From contig NZ_BAAAQN010000016.1 in the NCBI RefSeq assembly GCF_039531695.1, positions 62,001 through 126,000 on the forward strand: a stretch of 64,000 bases of DNA, written 5' to 3'. The stretch is from Catenulispora yoronensis (lineage in GTDB: Bacteria > Actinomycetota > Actinomycetes > Streptomycetales > Catenulisporaceae). The notes under the pieces are model-generated. The model had not been told where the DNA came from. It did no database searches and was given only the letters and a program-made list of their open reading frames with translations. Both the position numbers and the translations under genes were made by a program. This document shows positions 43,196-50,680 of this stretch, piece by piece (the stretch's first letter is position 1; each line of letters opens with the position of its first letter).

Positions 43196-45805
43196 CTAGC
43201 CCGGATCCGACGACGACGTATCCCCTTCATCCTCACCATCCCCAGCGCCCCACCCGACCCCGTCCAATGCCGCCCGGACATCCGAAGCCTCGGGCGCACC
43301 GATCTCGCCGTAAATGGCCAGCGCCTCCCGCCAAAGCTCGACGGCCCGACGCCGGTCGCCCGCCGCCAGGTGGACGGCGCCCCGACCGTCGATCGCTCGG
43401 GCCTGCTGAAGGCGATCTCCGCCGTCGACGGCCATCCGTTCCGCCTGCTCGTACAACTCCCGGGCCTCCGACCCGCGCCCGAGGTCGTGCAGCAGTTCGG
43501 CGTAGCTGCTCATCACCGAGGCCTGGAGCCCCAGTTCGCCGGCGCTCAGCGCCATGTCCAGGGCGAGCGTGAAGCAACGGATTGCTTCGTCATGCTGGCC
43601 GAGCCGGTGGTGTGCGATGCCCATATTGCCGATGCTGATCGCCTCGCTGTGGTGATTGCCGCGTTCGCGGGCGATCGCCAGTGCCAGCTCGTGGTAGCTG
43701 AGTGCCTCTGTGTACCGGCCCAGACGTTCGCAGTTGGAGCCGGCGTTGGTCAGAGCATTGGCTTCCCCGATCCGGTTCCCGGCTTCCCTGTGGATCTCCA
43801 GGGCTCTGAGCGTGTGCTCCAGCGCCTCGGCGTATCCGCCAGTCATCTGAAGCACCAGGCCGAGGTTGTTCAGTGCCCTGCCTTCCCCGGCCCGATCGCC
43901 CGTCTTCCGGGCCAGCTCCAGCGATCGGCGATGGTGTCCCAGAGCCGCCGGGTAGTCGCCCAGGCGGAAGTGGGTGATGCCCAGACTGTTGTGGGCCCGG
44001 GCCTCGGCGCCGAGGTCGCCGGTTCGGACGGCGATGTCGAGATGCCGCTGGTGGTGCTCCATCGCCTCGGGCAGCCGATGAAGTCGGCCGTACGCAGCAC
44101 CCAGGCCGCTGAGCGCACGCCCTTCCGATACGTCGTCGCCCGACTCCCGCGCTGCCCGCAACGCATATCCGTACACAACCAGGCTGTCGTGATAGCGGCC
44201 TGTCGCGATGAGGTGGAACGCCCAGGTCGCGGCGAGCTGCCCGGAAAACACCGGCGCGCGCCGGGCCTCGGCGTCCGCCAGCAGCGCGAGCAGGTTGTCG
44301 CGCTCGGCGTCCAGCCACGCGCGTGGATCCGCGAGCGCCACGGTCGGACGCATGGCTTCGACTGCCGGGCGATGCGCACTCTCGTGCGGATACAGCGCGT
44401 CCATCGCCGCCGCGGCCGTTCCGGTGAAGTGGCCCCAGGCCAGCCTCCAGATCCCGTCCCGGTCTTCACCAGCGCTCGCCAGTTGCACGGCGGCGTAGCC
44501 GCGGACCAGATCATGCAGGCGGTATCGGCCGGCCACGTACTGCTGGAGGAGGTGGACGTCGAGAAGCTCCTCCAGCATCGCCTCGGCAGACTCCGCGGAC
44601 GTTCCGAGCAGCGCACCGGCCAGCCGCACGTCGAGGTCGGGCCCGGGGTGAACACTCAGCCATCGCAGGAGCCGTTGCTCGCCGACGATCAGTTGCCGGT
44701 AGGACAGGTCGAAGGCGGACGCGACCCGGCCGTCGTCCAGAGCCCCCAGCGGCACGCCGCCGGCCAAGCGCCGCCGGAGGTCGTCGATCGTCCAGGCGGG
44801 GCGGTGGACCAGGCGCGCCGCGACGATCCGGATCGCGAGCGGCAAGTGGCCGCACAGTGCGACCACTTCGTCGACTGCTCTGTCGACCGCCTTGTCGACC
44901 ACTTCGTCGACGGCCGCGTTCCGCCGGCTGCCGGGCTCGACCCCCGCGGTCCCGGTCCGGATGAACAAGGCGGCGGCGTCGGCGGCCGGCATTACATCCA
45001 AGGAGACCGACACCGCGTCGGACAATCCGACCAGCCGCCTACGGCTTGTGATGAGAACTGTGCAGGTCGCGGCACCGGGTAACAGAGGCCGTACTTGCTC
45101 GGCGCTCAGCACGTTGTCGAACACCAGAACGGCGCTGCGACCGGCGACGACCGACCGCCACAGCGCCGCCCGCTCGTCGAGATCGGCGGGTATCTGCTCG
45201 TCGGCGACCCCGCACACGGTCAGCAGGCGGTGGAGTGCGTCACCGGCGCTGAGGGCCTCTCGTCCGGCTGTGTACCCGTGGAGATCGACGTACAACTGCG
45301 CGTCCGGGTGGGTTCCGGTCAGCCGGTGCGCGGCATGCACCGCCAGTGCCGTCTTGCCCACGCCCGCCATGCCGTCGATGGCCCAGACGGACGGGATGCC
45401 GGGCGCGGGCGCGGCGGACAGGAGGCGTTGGAGCTCAGTGCGTCGCCCGGTGAAGGACGCCACGTCCGCCGGCAGGTCGTTGCGCGTTTTCCAAGGCTGC
45501 GCCCACGTTTTCTCCGGGGGACGGCCCGCCTGGATGCGTCGCCACGCGGCGACCCAGACCGCGGTCTGTGACTCCGGAACGCGTAGGGCGCGGATCAGGG
45601 CGACGACCAGTTCCAGCGACGGCAGGCGGGACCGCCGCGCGTCCAGCGCGTGCGCCACCGTGGTGTGCGGGAAGCCGCTCCGCCGCGCCAGTTCGCGCAG
45701 CGGCGGGTCGCCGACGTGCACCTTCAGGGCTCGAAGACACTCGATGAACTCGGTGTGCGTCGAGGCCGACGCCGGATCGAGGCGCCCTTGCTCCGGAGAA
45801 ACCAT
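43196..45805 (-). CDS. HTH-NB-ARC-TPR regulator (AfsR/SARP-like STAND protein)
   Basis: Predicted 869-residue cytoplasmic STAND-type protein. The N-terminus (~18-90) is an XRE-like helix-turn-helix (LRELARRSGFPHTTVAHAL). The NB-ARC ATPase begins at ~117 (SFTGRRTEL) with P-loop GMAGVGKT (145-152), Walker B VLVFDN and a GLPL-like GHLPLAI. A winged-helix region (~390-460) and about seven TPR units (~570-860; e.g. EARAHNSLGITHFRLGDYPAALGH) complete it. Such proteins switch on with ATP and ligand or partner binding and control secondary metabolism or defence. It is divergent from a secreted lectin gene with paired 7-bp sites between them. ATG 45805 is assigned with moderate certainty. Confidence 0.85.
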   Translation of the reverse strand: MVSPEQGRLDPASASTHTEFIECLRALKVHVGDPPLRELARRSGFPHTTVAHALDARRSRLPSLELVVALIRALRVPESQTAVWVAAWRRIQAGRPPEKTWAQPWKTRNDLPADVASFTGRRTELQRLLSAAPAPGIPSVWAIDGMAGVGKTALAVHAAHRLTGTHPDAQLYVDLHGYTAGREALSAGDALHRLLTVCGVADEQIPADLDERAALWRSVVAGRSAVLVFDNVLSAEQVRPLLPGAATCTVLITSRRRLVGLSDAVSVSLDVMPAADAAALFIRTGTAGVEPGSRRNAAVDEVVDKAVDRAVDEVVALCGHLPLAIRIVAARLVHRPAWTIDDLRRRLAGGVPLGALDDGRVASAFDLSYRQLIVGEQRLLRWLSVHPGPDLDVRLAGALLGTSAESAEAMLEELLDVHLLQQYVAGRYRLHDLVRGYAAVQLASAGEDRDGIWRLAWGHFTGTAAAAMDALYPHESAHRPAVEAMRPTVALADPRAWLDAERDNLLALLADAEARRAPVFSGQLAATWAFHLIATGRYHDSLVVYGYALRAARESGDDVSEGRALSGLGAAYGRLHRLPEAMEHHQRHLDIAVRTGDLGAEARAHNSLGITHFRLGDYPAALGHHRRSLELARKTGDRAGEGRALNNLGLVLQMTGGYAEALEHTLRALEIHREAGNRIGEANALTNAGSNCERLGRYTEALSYHELALAIARERGNHHSEAISIGNMGIAHHRLGQHDEAIRCFTLALDMALSAGELGLQASVMSSYAELLHDLGRGSEARELYEQAERMAVDGGDRLQQARAIDGRGAVHLAAGDRRRAVELWREALAIYGEIGAPEASDVRAALDGVGWGAGDGEDEGDTSSSDPG

Positions 45806-45827
45806 CCACCTGTTCCAAGCCGTCGCC

Positions 45828-45854
45828 GTACAAGCCTGTTCAGATCTGTACAAG
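45828..45854. promoter_or_regulatory. Paired GTACAAG sites between divergent genes
   Basis: GTACAAG at 45828-45834 and 45848-45854 are spaced by exactly 20 bp (two helical turns), both in the same orientation, in the 135-bp gap between the NB-ARC regulator and the ricin-lectin gene. They could be a binding site for the regulator's helix-turn-helix domain. Confidence 0.4.
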
Positions 45855-45940
45855 TTCCGTTGTCCGGGAAACCGGGCCCGACCAGCATGGTCCGCGGACG
45901 GGATCACCGTCTCATGCTCGAACGACTCGAAGGAGAACAC

Positions 45941-46414
45941 GTGCGTCTCAAGGCTTTGCTTCGCTCGGCGCTCACCCTGGGCGCCGTGACGACGGCACTG
46001 GTCACGGGGGCGGCGGCGGCACAGGCCGCGCCCGGCGACGGCCTGACCTGGAAGAACTACCAGACCGGGCGCTGCCTGGACGGGAACCTGGTCGACTCCA
46101 CCATGTTCACCAACCCCTGTCAGGGCCAGTACAGCCAGGACTGGCAGTTCGTGCCGATCAGCGGCGGCTACATCCACGTCGTGAACGACCTCGCGACCGG
46201 CATGAACCGGTGCATGACCACCAACGGGACCACCGTCTGGCGTGTCTACTGCGGACACAACCCGAGCGGTTCCTCGCAGCGCTGGACCCTCATCGACACC
46301 TCCTACGGGCTCATGTTCAAGTCCGACGACGGCAAGTGCCTGGAGAGCAGCAGCACCGGCGGGGTCTACATGCGGGCCTGCAACAGCGCCAACAAGGCTC
46401 AGAGCTGGCACTGA
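45941..46414 (+). CDS. Secreted ricin-type beta-trefoil lectin
   Basis: Predicted 157-residue secreted protein: signal peptide (RLKALLRSALTLG to AQA, ~29), then one ricin B-type trefoil. The three internal repeats each end in Q-x-W (SQDWQF, SQRWTL, AQSWH), and each begins with a [GN]xCLxxx-type strand (GRCLDGN, NRCMTTN, GKCLESS). It has no fused catalytic domain, so it is a stand-alone carbohydrate-binding module. AAGGAG five bases before GTG 45941 fixes the start, ahead of other in-frame codons. A 13-bp terminator follows. Confidence 0.88.
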   Translation: MRLKALLRSALTLGAVTTALVTGAAAAQAAPGDGLTWKNYQTGRCLDGNLVDSTMFTNPCQGQYSQDWQFVPISGGYIHVVNDLATGMNRCMTTNGTTVWRVYCGHNPSGSSQRWTLIDTSYGLMFKSDDGKCLESSSTGGVYMRACNSANKAQSWH

Positions 46415-46434
46415 CCGTGTGCGGGTACTGATGC

Positions 46435-46471
46435 GCCGGAGCCGGCCCGGGAATCCCCGGCCGGCTCCGGC
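46435..46471. terminator. Strong convergent terminator hairpin
   Basis: A perfect 13-bp stem (GCCGGAGCCGGCC / GGCCGGCTCCGGC) with an 11-nt loop lies between the lectin stop and the convergent cupin gene. Confidence 0.85.
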
Positions 46472-46484
46472 CGTCACGGCGTGA

Positions 46485-46516
46485 TCAGTCATTCGGCGAT
46501 TCAGTCATTCGGCGAT
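46485..46516. repeat. Tandem 16-bp duplication at the cupin stop
   Basis: TCAGTCATTCGGCGAT occurs twice head to tail. The second copy contains the stop codon of the cupin gene and the first lies just beyond it. Confidence 0.95.
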
Positions 46517-46819
46517 CGCGAAGCCCAGGATCCTCGCCCCGGTCTCGGTCCGCGGCCGGTGGCTGCTGCCCGGGGCCTGGACGACGAAGGTCCCCGGACC
46601 GTGCCGTACGTCGCCCTCGATCAGCTCGCCGCTGACCACGAAATAGCGCTCCTCGGTCGCGTGGACGTCGACGGCGGGCAGCGTGGAGCCGGGGGCGAAA
46701 TCGACGATCCAGGAGATGGCGTGCTCGGTGGGGAACAAGGCGCGGACGTTGACACCGGGCCCCAGGGCCTCGGGCTGTACTGCGTCGACGTGGACGAAGG
46801 AGATGGCGGTGTTGTTCAT
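46505..46819 (-). CDS. Small cupin-domain protein
   Basis: Predicted 104-residue single-domain cupin. The two halves of the conserved barrel are visible: PAVDVHATEERYFVVSGEL (motif 1, with His and Glu-Glu metal-site-like residues) and HGPGTFVVQAPGSSHRPRT (motif 2, with the second His). Such proteins bind a metal or small ligand and may be isomerases, oxygenases or sensors. It is divergent from the GlxA-type regulator across ~70 bp, a common arrangement where the regulator controls the small enzyme. Confidence 0.8.
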   Translation of the reverse strand: MNNTAISFVHVDAVQPEALGPGVNVRALFPTEHAISWIVDFAPGSTLPAVDVHATEERYFVVSGELIEGDVRHGPGTFVVQAPGSSHRPRTETGARILGFAIAE

Positions 46820-46890
46820 GCCCTCGACTCTGCCGGACGTTCAGGGGGCCGCCCAGTGTCTTGATTGACATCCTTGGGTATCTTCTTGCC

Positions 46891-47904
46891 ATGCCGCATC
46901 GGGTCGTAGCCTTGCTCAATCCTCCGCAGTCCACCTTCGAGGTGGGGTTCGCTGCTGAGCTGTTCGCCGCCGACCGTCCTGGCGAGCCGTCGCCCTACTC
47001 GTTCGACGTCTGCGCCGTGGTCCCCGGACCGCTGCGTACCCAGGCCGGGTATTCGATCGCCGTGACCCGTGGGCTGGAGGCTCTTGAGGACGCCGACACT
47101 GTCCTGATTCCCGGTTGGCAGCCGGCCGGGGAGCCCGTGCCCCCGCCGGTGTTGGCGGCCGTGGTCGCGGCCCACGCCCGCGGAGCACGCATCGCCGGTA
47201 TTTGTAGTGGGGCGTTCGTCCCGGTCGAAGCCGGACTGCTTGACGGCCGCCGGGCCACGACTCACTGGATGCGGACGGCTGAACTCGCGGCCCGTTTTCC
47301 CGAGGTTGAGGTCGACGCCGATGTTTTGTACGTCGATCACGGGGATGTGGCCACCAGCGCCGGCCTGGGTGCCGGAATCGATTTGTGCCTGCACCTGATT
47401 CGCGGGGACCATGGCGCCGCCTATGCGAGTCGGGTGGCCAAGTTCACCGTGCTGCCGCCGCATCGTGAGGGCGGACAACTTCAGTACGCTTACACGGCGC
47501 CTGTCGCCGCATCAGCAACTGCGTCCGCGTCCGCGTCTGCGCCTCGGGCCGTGAGCCTGGCGCCGCTCCTGGAATGGGCCCGCTCGCACCTGGACGCCCC
47601 ACTGACCTTGGACCGTCTCGCCGCCCGCGCCGGCGTCTCGTCCCGGACCCTGGCGCGCCAGTTCGAGGAACAGCTCGGACAGAGCCCCGGAAGATGGCTG
47701 CTCCAACAGCGGATCGCCGAAGCCCGCGTCCTGCTGGAGGAGACCTCCATGCCCATCGAGGCGATAGCCGTCCGAGTCGGCTTGCACTCCATCGTGAACA
47801 TGCGGCGGCGCTTCCAGGCTCTGGTCGGTACGACACCCGGTGCGTACCGCCGCACGTTCCGTCAATCAGAGGTGCAGTACAGCCGGGCGGCGGAGATCCC
47901 GTAG
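46891..47904 (+). CDS. GlxA-family AraC-type regulator with DJ-1/PfpI domain
   Basis: Predicted 337-residue transcriptional regulator. Residues ~3-190 are a DJ-1/PfpI-like amidotransferase fold with GICSGAF (nucleophile-elbow Cys) and TSAGLGAGIDL. A Ala/Ser/Thr linker (~210-222) leads to an AraC double helix-turn-helix (~225-325): LTLDRLAARAGVSSRTLARQF and IEAIAVRVGLHSIVNMRRRF. Close relatives activate or repress adjacent metabolic genes. The neighbouring divergent cupin gene is a likely target. ATG 46891 is chosen over TTG 46861. Its 3' end overlaps the convergent gene by 43 bp. Confidence 0.87.
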   Translation: MPHRVVALLNPPQSTFEVGFAAELFAADRPGEPSPYSFDVCAVVPGPLRTQAGYSIAVTRGLEALEDADTVLIPGWQPAGEPVPPPVLAAVVAAHARGARIAGICSGAFVPVEAGLLDGRRATTHWMRTAELAARFPEVEVDADVLYVDHGDVATSAGLGAGIDLCLHLIRGDHGAAYASRVAKFTVLPPHREGGQLQYAYTAPVAASATASASASAPRAVSLAPLLEWARSHLDAPLTLDRLAARAGVSSRTLARQFEEQLGQSPGRWLLQQRIAEARVLLEETSMPIEAIAVRVGLHSIVNMRRRFQALVGTTPGAYRRTFRQSEVQYSRAAEIP

Positions 47905-49595
47905 TGCCCGAGGGGGCTGATGGTGTAGTCGACGCCCTGGTCCATGAGGTGCAGTCCGACGGATCCGTTGGTGACCGGGAAGCCCTTGGTCACCGGGCTG
48001 CCAGCGGCGGGCGGGGCGGCCGGGTACCACATCCACCGTCCGCGGTTGGCGGTCTGGTTGACGGTGAAGGACGTCGTCACGGCGTAGGTCGACGGGTTGA
48101 AGACCACGTATTTGGCGGCGGTGCCGTAGGTGTCGCTGGGCTTGCCGTCGTTGGGAACGTAGACGCCGATGTCGCAGCTCCCCTGGGTCACAGCCCCGGT
48201 CCCGAACCACCACAGGCCCATATTGCCCGCGTCGGTACCGGCCTTGCCGGACATCGGCATGGACTGCATGGAGCCGTCACAGCGGTTGCCGGCCCAGCCG
48301 CCGGAGGAGTGCGAATACCAGCCCTGAGTCCCCTGGACGTACCAGCCATGGGCGGAGTACCCGCCGCCCGCCGGCGCGGGACAGCCGGGACCAGCGAAGG
48401 CGTCGAAGACAGCCTTCGGCGCCGGCGGGGCGCTCGACGCCGGCGTCGTCGGCGCGGGCGGCACAACGGGCGCGGGCGACGTGGTCGGGCCCGGCCCGGA
48501 GCCGGGAAGCGTGGTCGGAGCCGCACCCGCAGCGGTGGACCGCACTGAGGTGGGGCTGCCAGGCCCCCGCTGGGACGAGGCGCTCTGCGAGCCCGATGCC
48601 CCACCGGGAAGCTGCTGGGAGGTTCCCGACGGAGACGACGGCCCGGGGCCTGCGCCGGCCGCCGACGGGGCCGAGCTGCCGGTCGAGAGGCCGGTCGAGG
48701 CGCCGGTCGACGTGCCGGTCGAGGTGCCGGTCGAGGGGGAGTCGGACGGCGCGGGGACGGCGGTGCCGATGCTGCCGGAGGCAGGATCGCTGGTCAGCTG
48801 CTGACCGGCGCCGTCCGCGCCGAAGACGGCCCCGCCGGCCTGCGGTGTGGCGTGCCGAGAGCCGGCGGCGGCGGTGGACGTGCCGCCGCCGGTGCCGACG
48901 AGGGTGAGGGGGACAGCCAGGAGGGCTGCGGCGGCGACGCCGGTGAGGATCAGGACGCGACGTTTTGGGGCGGGGGAGACCTTCGATTCCGACTCGCTTT
49001 CCGATTCAGGCTCCACCTCGGCCACCGACTCGGTTTCCAGCTCGGCTTCCGACTTAGATTCCGACTCAGATTTCGGCTCGGCTTCCGGCTCGGACTTCGA
49101 CTCAGTCACCGGCTCGGCTTCCGGTTCGGACTCAAGCTCCGACTTGGTTTCCGACTCAGACTTTTGCTCAGGCTCCGACCCCGGCTCCGGCTCGGCTTCC
49201 GGCTCGGACCCAAGCTCCGACTTGGTTTCCGACTCGGTTTCCGGCTCAGACTCAGACCTCGGCTCGGCTTCCGGCTCAGTCACCGACTTGGTTTCCGACC
49301 CGGTTTCCGGCTCGGCTTCCGGCCCAGGCTTTTGCTCAGGCTCCGACCCCGGCTTCGGTTCGGGCGCCGCCAGGGTTTCGAGGTCGGCAGCCGGTTCGAG
49401 ATCTGCGGCGGCTTCGAGCACAGCATGTGGTTCGAACTCAGCGGCCTGTTCGACATCCATGGCTGGTTCGAACTCGGTGGCGGCTTCGTGGCCGGCCTGT
49501 TGTTCGAGTTCTGGCTCGATGTGGTCCAGGATCGCGGCGAGGTCCACTTCCGGCAGGTGGAAGACAGCTTCGTGCTGCTCGTTGTGCTCTTGCAC
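47862..49595 (-). CDS. Glu/Ser-rich membrane protein with extracellular Cys-containing domain
   Basis: Predicted 577-residue single-pass protein. Residues ~1-215 are cytoplasmic and built of acidic repeats (SESEPEAEP, SETKSELESEPEAEP). A basic KRR precedes one membrane helix (~218-238), then a Ser/Thr/Gly/Pro-rich stalk (~240-400). The C-terminal ~165 residues are a folded domain with four or more Cys and many Trp/Tyr/Gly (GWYVQGTQGWYSHSSGGW, NMGLWWFGTG, VGLHLMDQG, GISAARLYC), reminiscent of golvesin-like carbohydrate-binding domains. GTG 49595 lies six bases after the previous stop. It is the last gene of the type VII cargo operon and may anchor or sense at the surface. Confidence 0.7.
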   Translation of the reverse strand: MQEHNEQHEAVFHLPEVDLAAILDHIEPELEQQAGHEAATEFEPAMDVEQAAEFEPHAVLEAAADLEPAADLETLAAPEPKPGSEPEQKPGPEAEPETGSETKSVTEPEAEPRSESEPETESETKSELGSEPEAEPEPGSEPEQKSESETKSELESEPEAEPVTESKSEPEAEPKSESESKSEAELETESVAEVEPESESESESKVSPAPKRRVLILTGVAAAALLAVPLTLVGTGGGTSTAAAGSRHATPQAGGAVFGADGAGQQLTSDPASGSIGTAVPAPSDSPSTGTSTGTSTGASTGLSTGSSAPSAAGAGPGPSSPSGTSQQLPGGASGSQSASSQRGPGSPTSVRSTAAGAAPTTLPGSGPGPTTSPAPVVPPAPTTPASSAPPAPKAVFDAFAGPGCPAPAGGGYSAHGWYVQGTQGWYSHSSGGWAGNRCDGSMQSMPMSGKAGTDAGNMGLWWFGTGAVTQGSCDIGVYVPNDGKPSDTYGTAAKYVVFNPSTYAVTTSFTVNQTANRGRWMWYPAAPPAAGSPVTKGFPVTNGSVGLHLMDQGVDYTISPLGHYGISAARLYCTSD

Positions 49596-49600
49596 GTGCC

Positions 49601-50680
49601 TCAGCCTTCCTGCTCGGGGCGCGTCAGCGCGGCGGTTGCGCGGAATAGCGCTACGTCGTCGGGGCTCTGTCGTTCGCGGTCGGCGCGGAGGTGGGCCAGT
49701 AGTTCGGGTACCGGTGCGACGCCGTGTTCGCGTGCGTAGTAGCCGATCGCGTCGCTCCAGACCCAGGTGCCGTCGGTGAGGAAGTTCACCGGGACGCGGT
49801 GGCCTGCTCCTGGGCGGAGGACGTCGTCGAGCGCTGCTGTGGTGGCGAGCAGGACGGTGGCGTCTTCGAGCAGGCGGGTGACGGCCTGGGCCTCGGCTTC
49901 GCCCAGGTGCTCGCGGTCCGGTGCGAATCCGGGTCCTGATTCGGGGTGGACGTGGTCGTAGACCTGCGCCAGGCGGATCGGTGCGGTCGGGGCGGCGGTC
50001 CACAGCAGGGCGGACATGGCTCGGGCCGCGCGCTGGTACGGGGGTAGCGCGTCCCCGATCGGGAAGACCTCGACCTGCGGGTCGGTCTCGCCCAGCGTGG
50101 TCAGCCGGGCCTGGAGCGCGGCGGTCGTCCCGCTCGGGTCCGTGCCCTCGGCCACTGCCAGCAGGAATACGCGGCGCGGCGCGGGCCATGGGGCGCCGTC
50201 GGCGGGGGAGCGCCACGTCCGCCACAGGGCGAAGGCGCCCGGCAGCGCGGCGGCGGCGTCGGCCAGCGCCCAGTCGAGGTCATCGGCCAGCCCGCTGCCC
50301 CCGCCCGTCAGATCGAGGCAGTACCCCAACTCCGCCCCCCGCTCAGCCCACGCCGCCACCACACTCGGCGCGGCCGCGCCGAACGAGTGCTCCACCAACG
50401 GCTCCGCCTCGCTGCCGACCAGCCGGTCCAGCGCCGCGGCGTCCAGCCGCTCGGCCGCGAAGACGGCGCGCAGCGCCTCGATGTCGGCGGCGGGGAGCGC
50501 GACGCGCATCGCCACGCAGCACGACACGACCCCGCGCGCCAGCGTCGCCAGGTCTCCCGCGGCGAGCCATTCGCGGCCCTGCGCCACAAGACCGTCGGGG
50601 ACGCGGCCCGCCAGGCGGAGCAGCAGCCGGTGGTAGGCGTCCGACCGTGAGTCGGCTGCCTGGTGGTCCGTCGAGGTCAC
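49601..50680 (-). CDS. Hypothetical protein coupled to the giant type VII protein
   Basis: Predicted 359-residue soluble protein, not recognised. It is Ala/Leu-rich and mostly helical, with a central alpha/beta part (WPAPRRVFLLAVAEG, QVEVFPIGDALPPYQ) and two Cys in a CC pair near residue 54. There is no signal peptide and no WXG motif. Its GTG start overlaps the stop of the 3,676-residue gene (GTGA), and the next gene starts five bases after it. That arrangement is what one expects of an immunity protein, chaperone or processing partner, but the size is large for an immunity protein and no family supports it. Confidence 0.65.
   Translation of the reverse strand: MTSTDHQAADSRSDAYHRLLLRLAGRVPDGLVAQGREWLAAGDLATLARGVVSCCVAMRVALPAADIEALRAVFAAERLDAAALDRLVGSEAEPLVEHSFGAAAPSVVAAWAERGAELGYCLDLTGGGSGLADDLDWALADAAAALPGAFALWRTWRSPADGAPWPAPRRVFLLAVAEGTDPSGTTAALQARLTTLGETDPQVEVFPIGDALPPYQRAARAMSALLWTAAPTAPIRLAQVYDHVHPESGPGFAPDREHLGEAEAQAVTRLLEDATVLLATTAALDDVLRPGAGHRVPVNFLTDGTWVWSDAIGYYAREHGVAPVPELLAHLRADRERQSPDDVALFRATAALTRPEQEG

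Noticed and set aside
48852..49779. Open frames on the plus strand opposite the Glu/Ser-rich region, coding for Ser/Asp or Phe/Arg/Leu repeats
   Set aside because: They exist only because the acidic repeat DNA is open in several frames; no ribosome site, and the opposite gene has an operon context.
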